Positions 10,412-21,183 of a stretch of DNA of 64,000 bases are shown here, piece after piece. The notes beneath the pieces were generated by a model, which made no database searches, was not told the origin of the DNA, and saw only the letters and a list, made by a program, of their open reading frames with translations. Each line of letters begins with the position of its first letter. Within the stretch, counting starts at the first letter, position 1. A program made the position numbers and the translations under genes. Source of the stretch: Helicoverpa zea. Lineage: Eukaryota; Arthropoda; Insecta; Lepidoptera; Noctuidae. The DNA lies in NCBI RefSeq assembly GCF_022581195.2, contig NC_061475.1, forward strand, positions 6,572,001 to 6,636,000, read 5' to 3'.

Positions 10412-13400
10412 TCACTCAACACTCCTTTGAACATGCTTCCACCTCAGCATGGCAATATTGTTGTCTAACCAGGTCCTCAAGGCTGAGACCTTGGCATACA
10501 CTCCAGGGTAGTCTGGTCTGGCACAGCCGAGACCCCAGGAGACGATACCAGCTAACTTGTTGTTGTGGACTAGAGGACCACCGCTGTCTCCCTGAGGAAT
10601 AGAAAGAAGAATCTATTAAGAACGGACCACAGAGGAAGAAAGACATCGGAGAGGCCATAACGAAGGAAGGTCAGGCACCTTCTCGTAGGTCAAGCAACGT
10701 GCGGTAGATGTTATCAGTTACTAGAACTGTCTTGATTGATTGGTGATTTTATTTTGAAAACTAGCTTCTGCCCGCGACTTCGTACGCGGATCCTGTCCCT
10801 TATGCCAGCGACTACGGGGTCAGCAAAATCAAATATCTGAATAGTCGCAATAGACGTGAACATAGGGATAAAAGAAGTGATTCTAATTAGTCCGCATTTA
10901 AGTTGTGTGTGGCAAAAATATTACGTAAAAAAACATTAAATAGATGACAAAGTCGTGGTGACTTAGTGGAATTCGTGGTGGTTTAGTGGGTAGAGAACCA
11001 ATCTCTTAAGTATGAGCGTGCGTCTTTAATTCCAGGCCTGGCAAGTGCCTGCCAATGCAACTTTTCTAAGTTCGTATGTACTTTCTACGTATATTTTGGA
11101 TACCAATGACCGTTATTTGGAGGGGATGTTAAACTGTAGGTTCCGACTGTCATTGAACATTCCATTCTTGGCAGTCGTTACGGGTAGTCAGAAGCCAGTA
11201 AGTCTTACCAAGGGGTGTTGGGTTGAGCGGGTAACCGGGTTGTGGAGGTCAGATAGGCAGTTGCTCCTTGTAAAACACTGGTACTCAGTTGCATCGTGAC
11301 TGGAAGTCGACCCTAACATAATTGGGACAAAGGCTCTTGAGATAATAACGACAATAATAATGAGATATAGGCACCGCAGGACATCTGAGGCTGATGACGG
11401 GGAGTAGCGACCCCGCGGGGCTATATATACTGAGTTCTCCAGGGAGTGTATACTGTCCCCCATCTCCGGCCGGTCGGAGTGAACCATGACGGGGGTAGGT
11501 CTCACGCCTCTGGCTTGGCTTGGCCGTCCAGAGTGGAGTCGCTAGAGCAGGGTTAGTAGCCCTGCTCGGAGGATGCCTCGTGGTAAGTGACCCACAGGGA
11601 GCGCGTAATCTGCGTTTAAAATCCGCCGAGGTATTCTCACACTTCAGCCGCTCATGTCCCTGTTGCCCTCTTGTTGCTATTCAGTGACTGATCTGTACAG
11701 TAAGTGAGCTGGCGAAGTCTCCACCTGCAATTTTTACATGTATCTAATACATTGTCATCGGCAGGTGCCATAGTTCCCGTAGTTTCCCCGTTCCTAGTCC
11801 ATTAGCATCCCATCACAATAGCCCAAGTAGTTTTCATCCACAGTTAGCAATGGTATAGCACAGAACCGGGGATTGTCTTTTTTTAACGACGTCCACCGGG
11901 GATTGTCCTTGAGTTCATATTTCTATAGTGTATAAAGGGATAATCGTCGGTTTTGTGTCACCATACCTATTTCATAACATTCGTTTCTATACATTTCAAG
12001 TGTAGTATTGCTCTTGAAGTTCCACATCAGGTGTTCCAGATCTTCGATGTATATACGTCAATAGAGAGTGCTTATTAGATTGAACCACTTTTGCAAAAAC
12101 GTCATATCTTTATATGCTATAGTATAGCTGGGCTCCTGGGGTTCCACATCAGGTGTTTTACATCTTCAATTTTTATAAGTCAACAGAGAGTGCTTATCAG
12201 ATTGAACAACTTTTGCTAAAACGTCACACCTCTATATGCTATAGTCTAGCTGGGCCCCTGGAGTTCCACATCAGGTGTTTTAGATCTTCAATTTGTATAA
12301 GTCAATAGAAAGTGCTTATCAAGTTGAACAACTTTTGCTAAAACGTCATACCTGTATATGGTACAGAGAAGCTGGGCTCTTGGGGTTCCACATCAGGTGT
12401 TCCAGATCTTAAAATTTATTATCTCAGCTGAAAATGCTCATCAAATGAAACAATTTTTGCCACGGCACCATATTTGTATCTCTTATAGTTTTATTGGTCT
12501 GTTGGAGTTCTGCGTCAGGTCTTCAAGTTTCGAAGATAAATTATAGCCTATATGTTGACCAGGCTTAATACTAATACAACAAAGAAAAAATCATTGAAAT
12601 CCGTTCAGTAGTTCGGAAGATTAGCGTGTACAAACAAACAGACATACAGACATACAGACATACAGACATACAGACATACAGACATACAGACATACAGACA
12701 GAATTTTTTTTTTGGATTTGTGCTCCATTACTGTTTCTAAACCCCACCCAATTATTATTTTTTTAATATATTCAATGTACAGACACAGTTTTTTTACAGA
12801 TTTATTATATGTATAGATAATGGGCGGGTTATGTACTTATAATGCGTGTAAGGGCGGAGTTGTTAACGTTCCTCGTCCCCCGAACACAAGCATTTTGGTG
12901 CGCTATTTTCTCAGGAGATTTTGCCTTACGACATTTCCGCTAGTTATTTTGTTCCCCATGGTTTAGACCAAAGGAAAAATAACTCCAGCATTATTAGGTA
13001 CAATTTAAAAAATTCTCTCATAGAACTCTTTAAATGTAAACACAGGACATTGTGTTATTATTTTAAGCGTGATTATACAGGTGTGCGACACTATGACGCA
13101 ATTGTTTCTTCTGGTCTACTCGGTATAACAAACAGTAACAAATTGCGTACGAACATAACTAAATTATCCATATTATTGCAACCTTTGTACGCAAACATAA
13201 TTATGCTACAGTGGTCTCGCGCCAACACGTATACATTTCTTTTGCAAACCAAATGTGCGTGACACGCGAACAAAATTTTGGTTAAAAACCCGCTAAGGAT
13301 ATTAGAGAGTCGTGGTGGCCGAGTGGGTAAAGAACCAATTTTTCAAGTATGAGTGTCTGATTCGATTCCAGCTCGGGCAAGTACCAATAAAACTTTTCTG

Positions 13401-16400
13401 AGTTTGAATGTATGTATTTTCTAAGTATTTCTCGGATAGAAGTGACTGTGGTTCCAAAGGCTAAACTGGTATTCAGAAGCCAGTAAGTTTGACACAAGTC
13501 TTACCAAGAGGTACTGGGATGTCCGAGTAACTGGATTGAGCTGACCTCCTCAATCCAGTTACTCGGGCAACCCTCCTCAGGGGCAGTCGCTCCTAGTAAC
13601 ACAGGGAAGAGGCTCGGGAGATGATGATGATATAATGAATGATTACCTGACAAGCATCTTTGCCCCCCTCGCTGGTTCCAGCGCAGAGCATATTGTTTGT
13701 GATGGTATACACTGGCTGGTAAGCAGCATTGCATTGCTGTTCATTTACTTTAGGAACAGCCACCCTTTGCAGAATGTGTGGGACTCCTCCAGTTTCCTGA
13801 AAAAAATCAATAAAAATGTGTAAATGTCGGATGAGTCTAGAAAATATATGTTCAATTTAAAATGCAAAAATTACTAGGATCACTACCCACTCGTCTTCCA
13901 TTTTCATGCCGTTTTGTCCAAAAGATAGATATGATTTAAGAAGAAGGTTTGGCGTAATATACCCTGGAGGCAGCCATAGTGGCACACAAGAGTAAAACCC
14001 GGCCGTGATGTAGGCCAAATTTTTACTATCTAGATCCTAAGGCAATGTTTCTATAAATCAAAGAAATACTTTAATATTCAAACAATACTTACAAAAAGAT
14101 TGCCCCAACCAGTGACAATAGTCACATCGCCATCCAAAATCTCCTCATCTTTATCAGCCATTTCTATCGGAGCCACTCGGTCACTGAACACGACTTTCTT
14201 CTTCAACCACAGTACTGCGATGTCGCTGTCCATCTTCGAGTAGCTGAAGTCGGGATGCCATCTGAAGTCGCCGACCGGGTATAAGTCACCGCCCTTCTGA
14301 CTGAATGATGAACCGACTCGGATTTCGTACATTTCTGGGAATGACCTGAAAAAATATGTAAATTAATAAAGAATTTTCAGAGTCTTTATAAATGTAACTT
14401 TATGAAAGCTTATTATGTATATTGTTTCTTACAACGTTCTCTTTCAGTATGAATTAAGTAATTATTATGGTAAATATTTTACTACCAGGTAAAATCTTTA
14501 GTTAAACTAGAATGAATTTAAATACAGCACAAAAATTATATTAACCATCATCTACTTTTTAGCCACAATGAATGCTGCTTAATGTAACAAATTCACTAAG
14601 TATGTAATTAACATTGTCGATTTGCATGACTAAATTATAAGTCGAATAAAGTGAGACCAAATTTTTATTGTATTTTTATAAATTTTTATTCATATTGTAC
14701 CTATATTCCGCGAATAAATAAATTTCATTTCATTTCATCTACCGCATTAAAATAACCATTTTAAGATAAAACAGAATGAAGAAAAGTGGCAACCTGAAGA
14801 CTAGGATAGTCTTCAGGTCTTCATTCCAAACATATCAATTGAATTTATTGACTCCGTTTCGCCATGCAAGTATAACATTTAAACTTCCTAACATTTCATT
14901 TGAAATGAATGCTTCTAAGATTTTATCTACTTACCCACTAATACAATGAGCAGCAGTAACAACAATATCTTCAGCTACCAACGCCCCTCCACAGGAGTGC
15001 CTCCCTCTCCTCACTAGAGACACCTGGTACGGAGCATCAGTGATCTCTATGTCTTCACCCCCAACGATCTTTAAATCCTCAAGGGATTTTATCGTCGGCG
15101 TTGACACTGGAAATTGGCAGAAAAAAAATTTGGAACACTTATTTTAGTAGGTACTGTAGTGTCAGTGAATGTCTTCGGTAGTCGTTACGGGTAGTCAGAA
15201 GCCAGAAGACTGATAACCAGTCTTACCAACGGGTATTGTGTTGCCCGGGTAACTGGATTGAGCAGGTTAGATAGGGCAGTCGCTCCTTGTAAAACACTGG
15301 TATATACTCAGCTGAATCCGGTTAGACGCGAAGCCGACCCCAACGTAGTTGGGAAAAGGCTCGGGAGATGATATTATATCTTAGTAGGTACTAACTGTTT
15401 CTTGCGGTCCCACTCGCGTTCCGAGGGGGCTATATCCCGCACCCGGATAAATATTGCGTTTGTCCTTTCTCATGCTTTAGACTATCTGTATTTTGATTTT
15501 GGATAATAATTTACTACTAGCTGATATTCCCGGTTCGTTCCATTTCTCGAGGGAACTATTTACCCAAAATGTAGATATACATACATATGTCCTTTTTCAT
15601 GTCTTTCATTTTCTGTGCAGTAAATATTTAAGTCGATTCTATTTTGGCGTGAAAGTCGAACGAACAGATACTTTAAGGTTTTTTTTTTAGAAATAAAACC
15701 AATTAAAAGCCCTATTCCACTTGACTAAATTCAGAAGTCCTAAATTGCTACCTAATTAGTATTTAGTCCGTCAGAAACGCTTTTTTTTAATTTAGGATTC
15801 TAGCCAGAATTTTTTCTTTGGGAATTCTTAGCTAAATTAGTTACTGAATCATTTAAGGCGTCTACATTTAGTCAAATGGAATAACGTTTTAAATAAGAAA
15901 TTTTCTACTTTCTTTATTTTAGGTTTTGTGATGAATTCTCTTGGAAACGCGATATAATAGAACTCTACGCCGTCATAATTACTATTACTAAATGATGCTA
16001 TTGTTGTTTTAGTTTGTTTACTTATTGTAAGTTCACCAATTTTGGACACTATCAACTGAATTTACTTTATCAAAATGCTTGATAGATCCATCTTACACGT
16101 TTAACATAAAGGACAATGCTCAAAAAAAACCCAAGCCCGGCGCAAACGAAAAGTAACTCAAATTATAGGTAATAATAAGTAATGAAATACTGCATAGGAG
16201 GCATCATCGAAATCAATGGCTAAATGTATGAAATTGCTATTTGATTTTTTAAAGGGGTAACATGAGCAGCTGGGGCTTATAGTTTAATTAAAGTGCTATC
16301 TGAAACAACAAACAAGTAATATGGCAAGTAATAAGCTTCTCCAAAAAGATAAATCAATACCGAAATACAGGCTGCAGCGCCCACGTCATCGCGTCATGAG

Positions 16401-17513
16401 CGTTTTACATTACTTAGGGTGGGCTAGACATGAGGAACAGTTCGCGCATCCCGCAACATTTTTGGATCTCGTCGTGTTAGAAATAAAGAATCGATGACTT
16501 TTAAGCGTTATTAGATATTAAAATGAAAAGTGCATTCATATCCTGTTTTAGTTCTATCATCCTATTATTTTGTAAAAGTAGGTAGAATAGTGGAGAAGTT
16601 GCTATAAACATGTCATTATGTACACTCTTAAACCACAACTGTATCTGTTTGCTGTTCCTTTTACTAATACATTATGTTACCTCTAAAATCTTGAGTAGCA
16701 ATGTACCGCAGATGTTAAAATTCGAATAGCAATTTCACGCATATAGCCACTGATTTCGATAATGCCCCCTATGTAATATTTAATTACTTATTTTTACCTA
16801 TATTTTGAGTTACATTTCTTTTGCGCCGGGCCTGGGTTTTTTTCTCATACTTCATGAGCATTGTCCTTTAGAGAAATCTCATTAAAAAAAAACCGTTACA
16901 ACCCGGTGAAAAATAAAAAAATTAAGCAAAAAGATTGAAGATTGAACTGGCGATTTTCATGCGTTCATGGGAAAATACACACTGTCCAGAGCACTGTTTA
17001 GTTCAAACATCATCCGAGAACACATTATACGAGAAGTATGACGATCCTTGGCTGTCTGTGAAGACCGTAATTTGATATATTGTCGCTTCTTTCTTTTATT
17101 AATATAATTTAACTTTTTGACTTCCATTTATTTATTTTTAAACATATAAATTACATTTTTAAATATAAAAATAAAAAACATTTAAAAATATAAAAAATGG
17201 GTTGCCACCGATATCGGGCACAGGGTCCAAGGTACCGGCGGTAAGGGTCCCAGAGACAGAAACCTCCTCACAATACGCGCCGTATCAAGGAGCACTGCCG
17301 TCTGAATCAGTTCTTTGATCTAGCCGCCTAACGAGAGCCTCATGAGGTGTTGGTCGAGGCTCTTGGCTATTAGACCATTAACTTTTATTGTTAACATATA
17401 CTTTGGGCCTAGTTGCCAAATAAATAAGTTTTAATTGTTTTAATTTAAAAAGGACGAAAAATTCACTCACCGACAAAACTAAAGAACGCGAAACAAAACA
17501 CCAACGAAATCAT
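10412..17513 (-). CDS. Trypsin-like serine protease, complete five-exon gene
   Basis: Exons: 17513-17471, 15106-14935, 14345-14093, 13796-13647, 10591-10412; all borders are GT-AG and the phases agree, giving 265 aa. Order: secretion signal MISLVFCFAFFSFVV, a short propeptide, activation after Lys27 at K/IVGG, His68 in TAAHC, Asp113 in DSDIAVL, Ser209 in GDSGGP. Asp203, six residues before the serine, lines the S1 pocket, so cleavage after Lys/Arg is expected. The six cysteines (HSCGG, AAHC, QQC, MLC, DAC, LGC) fit the three disulfides of invertebrate trypsins. The likely role is secreted digestion in the larval gut. A clip domain is absent, so a cascade protease is less likely. Introns 1 and 4 are 2.4 and 3.1 kb and full of mobile elements. 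The splice model is inferred without transcripts. Confidence 0.94.
10624..10750 (+). mobile_element. hAT-like MITE, left half
   Basis: It starts CACAGAGGAAG and continues with ATCGGAGAGGCCATAACGAAGG and the GGTCAGGCACCTTCTCGTAGG interior seen in full copies at 47348 and 53767. The right half of such an element lies at 12850-12960 in the same orientation, so this may be one copy split by about 2 kb of later insertions. It lies in trypsin intron 4. Confidence 0.65.
10755..10930 (+). repeat. Dispersed moth repeat (CTAGCTTCTGCCCGCGACTT type)
   Basis: It opens with AACTAGCTTCTGCCCGCGACTT and drifts into unassigned sequence. This opening is common to a repeat group whose other ends, rich in TTATAATATTAGTA, occur at 29982, 33640, 40578, 41226 and 59600. 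The class is not clear to me. Confidence 0.5.
10952..11355 (+). repeat. SINE-A, near full length
   Basis: The tRNA-like head (GTGGTTTAGTGGGTAGAGAACC; eroded B box near 11030) appears with a short duplication of its first ~20 bases. The body (GCAACTTTTCTAAGTTCGTATG, ACCAATGACCG) and 3' half (GGTAGTCAGAAGCCAGTAAG, CAGTTGCTCCTTGTAAAACA) follow. The tail is AT-rich with a degraded GATGA repeat. It lies in trypsin intron 4. Confidence 0.8.
11380..11930. other. Moderately GC-rich unassigned segment
   Basis: It begins TCTGAGGCTGATGACGGGGAG and carries CGACCCCGCGGGGCTATATA. The composition and abrupt edges suggest the 3' untranslated part of a retroelement, but no other copy in this window supports a family. 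Confidence 0.35.
12011..12560 (+). repeat. 122-bp tandem repeat, about 4.5 units
   Basis: The landmark GTTCCACATCAGG recurs in units beginning at 12011, 12133, 12255, 12377 and 12499, an exact 122-bp spacing. Units share AGTGCTTATCAGATTGAAC and CTTTTGCTAAAACGTCA. Units 1-4 are diverged by substitutions without length change; the fifth decays after about 45 bp. It lies in trypsin intron 4. Confidence 0.9.
12644..12705. repeat. (ACAGACAT)n microsatellite
   Basis: About seven 8-bp units of CAGACATA follow a TTCAGTAGTTCGGAAGATTAG stretch typical of the end of a dispersed moth repeat, then a poly(T) run. Confidence 0.9.
12850..12960 (+). mobile_element. hAT-like MITE, right half
   Basis: It carries CATTTTGGTGCGCTATTTTCTC, GATTTTGCCTTACGACATTTCC and TTATTTTGTTCCCCATG, matching the right end of the full copies at 47348-47638 and 53767-54044. 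It may pair with the left half at 10624. Confidence 0.7.
13309..13633 (+). repeat. SINE-A with internal inverted duplication
   Basis: The head GTCGTGGTGGCCGAGTGGGTAA, B box GATTCGATTCCAG and body are followed by a rearranged 3' half: CCGAGTAACTGGATTGAG (13523-13540) and its exact reverse complement (13549-13566). It ends GGCTCGGGAGATGATGATGA, the GATGA tail. It lies in trypsin intron 4. Confidence 0.85.
15160..15378 (+). repeat. SINE-A, 5'-truncated
   Basis: It starts within the body (GTCAGTGAATGTCTTCGGTAG) and holds the whole 3' half through AACGTAGTTGGGAAAAGGCTC and GATGAT. It lies in trypsin intron 1, just upstream of exon 2. The following 15400-15690 holds pieces of dispersed moth repeat (CCGGTTCGTTCCATTTCTCG). 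Confidence 0.8.
15712..15884. mobile_element. Small MITE with CTATTCCACTTGACTAAAT ends
   Basis: The left end CTATTCCACTTGACTAAAT and right end ATTTAGTCAAATGGAATA are inverted repeats with a few mismatches. The interior is AT-rich and non-coding. It lies in trypsin intron 1. Confidence 0.55.
16109..16868. mobile_element. Foldback element with ~135-bp inverted arms, TA-flanked
   Basis: The left arm 16109-16242 (AAGGACAATGCTCA..., CCCAAGCCCGGCGCAAACG) and right arm 16725-16868 are inverted copies with moderate divergence. TA lies directly outside both ends (16107-16108, 16869-16870), as expected for a Tc1/mariner-type target duplication. The ~480-bp centre has no ORF. It lies in trypsin intron 1. 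Confidence 0.7.
17195..17430. mobile_element. Probable retroelement 3' fragment
   Basis: This GC-rich patch (GGTTGCCACCGATATCGGGCAC, GGTCCCAGAGACAGAAACCTCC) lies in AT-rich intron DNA and is followed by CCAAATAAATAAGTTTTAATT, a poly(A)-signal-like end. It looks like a non-LTR 3' UTR. The family is not identified. Confidence 0.45.
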
Positions 17514-17553
17514 GTTGCCTAGCAAACTACTGTCTATTAACTACAGTAATTCA

Positions 17554-17560
17554 ATATATA
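17554..17560 (-). promoter_or_regulatory. TATA box of the trypsin gene
   Basis: The minus strand reads GGTATATATTGAA, 41-47 bp upstream of the ATG at 17513. This suits a TATA box with a short 5' leader of about 15 nt, common in insect digestive protease genes. Confidence 0.55.
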
Positions 17561-17601
17561 CCTGAAAATTACAAAAGATTATTAAGGTCAACGTAATTTA
17601 A

Positions 17602-17639
17602 CTGATAAGGGTAGCCTTGAAACTATACTCGACTGATAA
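17602..17639. promoter_or_regulatory. Paired ACTGATAA (GATA-type) sites upstream of trypsin
   Basis: ACTGATAAGG (17601-17610) and ACTGATAAAGG (from 17632) occur in the same orientation 31 bp apart, about 90-125 bp upstream of the ATG. Paired GATA sites are frequent in midgut gene promoters. This is a motif match only. Confidence 0.35.
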
Positions 17640-18068
17640 AGGAATCTTATATTTGTTTGTATGTTTGTTTATGTGATTGATAAGTTGTGTCAAGTTTAGT
17701 AAACCTTTTGGGGTTCTGTGAAATTTTTCAGGAAATCATATTCATCTTCCTGCCTTTACTCGACTGTGACAAACGTAAGGTTATATTTTTGCTTATTTTC
17801 GTATGTTTCTCCATAATGGTTTTTGTCTGAAGATGCAATTGGAGGTTGAATATTAACATAATTATGTCCAATTTCAATCTCTAATCTAAAACAGTGGATG
17901 GATCGTTTATTGCAATTTATAATTAGGTTATTATTAATCAACTTTTAACGAAGAGTTCCGCCTATTTATAGACTTAATTTCACTTTAATCTGTCCTACAA
18001 TTACTCATCCAATTGAAGGCAATTTTCAATAAATACAAAATCTATTTTTATTCGGAAATATCGACCAC

Positions 18069-18195
18069 TTTTTTTTTAAAGACGCTAAAAATCATCAAAT
18101 GACCCCTCCCGCTGTGGGTTAGCAGCGGTGGTGGAGTGTCAGACTCGTACTGACTAAAAACCGTCGTGTTCCGTCGTAGGCGTAGGTCGTAGGTA
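18069..18195 (-). mobile_element. R1-clade 3' UTR fragment
   Basis: A poly(T) run then ATCATCAAATGACCCCTCCC and GGAGTGTCAGACTCGTACTG: a reverse copy of the 3' end seen at 8782-8877, 5'-truncated. Confidence 0.8.
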
Positions 18196-19604
18196 TCGAA
18201 CCGCTTAGACAGACAAGTGGTAATTAAAAGTAATGGAACATAATACCGTAGTCATTAACTAATTGAGTCAACAAGCCCATTAACAGGTTACCTAACGATG
18301 GAATATTTTGTTCTCATGGTTTATTTATGTGAATAAGTACTGAGTATAGAAATGTTTTATTTTCCCAGAATATTTAAGAAATGTTTCTTTTACATGTCAC
18401 TTATACAACCTGATGATCAGAGAGGTCAGACTTTCTGGTGCCTGATGTATAAACTCTGATGTATAAACGACATACGGTCCCATATGACATTTATACATCA
18501 GACAGATATGACCGTATGACGGTAAAACTCATTATAAGATAGACGGTCCCCATCCACCAAGGCATGTGGTGGTAAATCTTATTTTTGACTGGCCCGTTCG
18601 ATTATTTAGCCAGGAGCCTTTGTGCCATAATTGACTGTGCATTTAATAGACAGCAATTTCAACAGTATGTACTAACAAAAAAAAACTTTATCATTATTAA
18701 ATACCTTCCAAACATTTTACACAAACTTCTACTATATTTACGGACACTTCAAACCTGAAATTATTTACCCACTTACTCGATCAAGTAGGTTTTATTTCAT
18801 ACTTAAAAGCACTCAAAAGAGTTTGTTTAGTGTTTTCTATGTAATTGGTTCATTAACTCTATAAACTATCGTTTATAAATACTACTGAATAACTCGTGAC
18901 CGATATATTAAATAAATATGGGTACTATTGTTTCAGATAACGGTGGATTCCCTTTATTGTATTTTCCTTAAAGTAATATAAAATATAACAATTTGAAACA
19001 ACGTAAAATCTGGAATTATTTTCTTTAAAAAAATAAGGTACTTATATTATAAAGAGGTTGAGTTGATGTTGGCTTGAGCACGTTAAACTCAGGAACTATT
19101 GTTTTGATATGAAAATATTGTTTTTTTTTATAGCCTATATGTATTGAGGAAGACTTTAATTCCCTCTAGATGCTGAAAAACCGCGAGTAAATGTTAGGTA
19201 TAGAAAACTGATCAAAATGTTTTTCCGACCACTAAAGAAAGTAGGTAACAATTTATTGATCGATAGCAATTAGGTACACAAAATATACCAGAATCGTTGT
19301 TCAAAAAACCTGTAAACTAAATAAAAGCATACGGAACACAAAATATTGAAATCACGCTTTTGACCGAAATCCTTCGCAAGCATAATTTTATCTAATCATT
19401 TACTACTGCAGCAATTAATTAATATAATAGTAACAAGAGATCTTTCAAAATATTTCCAGTTTGAGGGTTTTATCTGATAATAAGATAGACCACTGTGTCA
19501 GGGTTAATAGCACAAATTCTAGTGACATTTACGCAATATGATAAGTGATGAGTACTTTTATAATTGTTGTGTTTTAAGACGTGTGTGTGTGTATACCCAT
19601 TGAC
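18196..19604. other. AT-rich DNA; a diverged inverted repeat near 18446-18525
   Basis: GATGTATAAACGACATACGGTC and the facing GACATTTATACATCAG...GACCGTATG form an imperfect hairpin around 18466-18518. No gene or other repeat was recognised in the rest. Confidence 0.45.
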
Positions 19605-19712
19605 TACCACGTTGGTCTAGTGGTCGCAACCGCGGCTGCTGTGCTGATCTCCTTATGTGAGAACAGCCGCCGTGGCCGAAATCGGCCGCGTGGACGCCAT
19701 TATACACCACTA
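19605..19712 (+). repeat. SINE-D-like fragment with tRNA-like start
   Basis: CACGTTGGTCTAGTGGTCGCAACC resembles a tRNA A-box region. The following GAGAACAGCCGCCGTGGCCGAA block recurs in reverse at 55404-55478. With only two copies the class is tentative. Confidence 0.5.
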
Positions 19713-19975
19713 TTTTTTAATTAGTACACAAAAAAATGGGGCTCTATCTGTACCCGTTACTGATCATATTTGTGTAATCAAAACTAAAAAAAAAAACGAA
19801 ATCCCAAAATTATCCAGGAAAATTTGTCTTATTTGGTAAATTCATAATTGAATCAAGGGGGCAAGTTCGAGCGAGAGCACGCGAATGCGAGAGCGACAGA
19901 ATATGATTAATGAATACTACTATGAATGACTTGGAATTACCTGTACAATGTTTCCATGAATTGAGTGACATTTTT

Positions 19976-20014
19976 AACCCCCGACGCAAAAACGACGGGG
20001 TGTTATAAGTTTGA

Positions 20015-20091
<77 letters not shown>

Positions 20092-20510
20092 CATCGTAGC
20101 TCCCAAACGGATGATCCGATTGTAATGCGACTTTTTTTGTTTGAAAGGAATGTCATTCGGGAGTCTGAGTCGGTCTTCAAGGTCATCAGCTCGTTTGTTA
20201 GGTGTGATAGGAATGTTACACGCTCAGTTTACTTGCAAGCATATGTGGGATCAGAAATTTGAAACACTAATGTCTTCTGGAACCACTGAGCTGGTCTGCT
20301 GTTAGGACACGAAGATAGGAGACGTAACCCTGAACTGCCTTTTAGTAAACCCATCGAGTTTGGGCTCGTTGAATTTGTCTTGACTAGTTCTCTTCATTTT
20401 TCTAATTGACTAGAACCTGATGCTGGAAATAGGATGTGGCGGATGAAACCCTGGAATGCCGGAATGAAACGGATAAACCGATTTATATGTATTTTTGCTG
20501 AAAGTCTAAA
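19976..20510 (+). repeat. Dispersed repeat with long (GT)n tract
   Basis: AACCCCCGACGCAAAAACGACGG leads into a (GT)n run at 20018-20090 (about 36 units), followed by GCATCGTAGCTCCCAAACGGATG and unassigned repeat-like sequence. The CCCCCGACGCAAA start is a common moth repeat. The right boundary is uncertain. Confidence 0.6.
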
Positions 20511-20707
20511 ATGACCAAAGGTTAATCTTTATTGTTTCTCAATCTGTGCAATTCTCCCAGAGCCACTTTGTAATGAGGATTTTTAAACAGCTTCCTTTGG
20601 CCGAGATCGCATATAGCGACCACATCTTAAAATAAAAGAAATTAAATGAAAGAAGGAAAAATTAAGGAGCTCCTTCAAAAAGCATGAAATAAAATTAAAT
20701 TATAAAT

Positions 20708-21183
20708 TAAAAAAAAACCCCCGACCCAAAAAAAGCACGCAATTATTATGACAAAAGGTTAAAAACGCTAAACCCTATAAAAAGCAAAAAATTACTTTTA
20801 ACACTGCGTAAGTACCAACTAAAGCATGTCAGACTAAACTAAATTTTGACGTGTCGGGGGACCGCTTTTTACCTTTAAAAATACTACATTAATCAAATGA
20901 TACCTACTTAATTACAACAGTCGTATAAAAAACACGTATCTAAACAAAATTATATAAAAAGTTATAAGAAGTATATATAATGTAGTAGTATATAATTACT
21001 TCTAACGTTAAGCTAATAAATTAGAGCGGTCCCCCGACACGACAAAATTTAGTTTAGTCTGACATGCTTTAGTTGGTACTTACGTAGTGTTAAAAGTTAT
21101 TTTTTGCTTTTTATAGGGTTTAGCGTTTTTAACCTTTTGTCATAATAATTGCGTGCTTTTTTTGGGTCGGGGGTTTTTTTATT
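20708..21183. mobile_element. Foldback element with ~157-bp near-identical arms
   Basis: The left arm 20708-20866 (AAACCCCCGACCCAAAAAAAGC ... GTGTCGGGGGACCGCT) and right arm 21024-21183 are reverse complements with only about three mismatches. The 157-bp centre is AT-rich and non-coding. High arm identity suggests recent origin or arm-to-arm conversion. No clear target duplication can be read because both flanks are A/T runs. Confidence 0.85.

Noticed and set aside
12011..12705. Regular repeats considered as a CRISPR-like array
   Set aside because: Units are contiguous 122-bp tandem repeats without spacers, in a eukaryotic intron, next to a simple microsatellite.
20011..20262. Open frames encoding long VC/TH dipeptide repeats
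   Set aside because: Produced by the (GT)n microsatellite; not genes.
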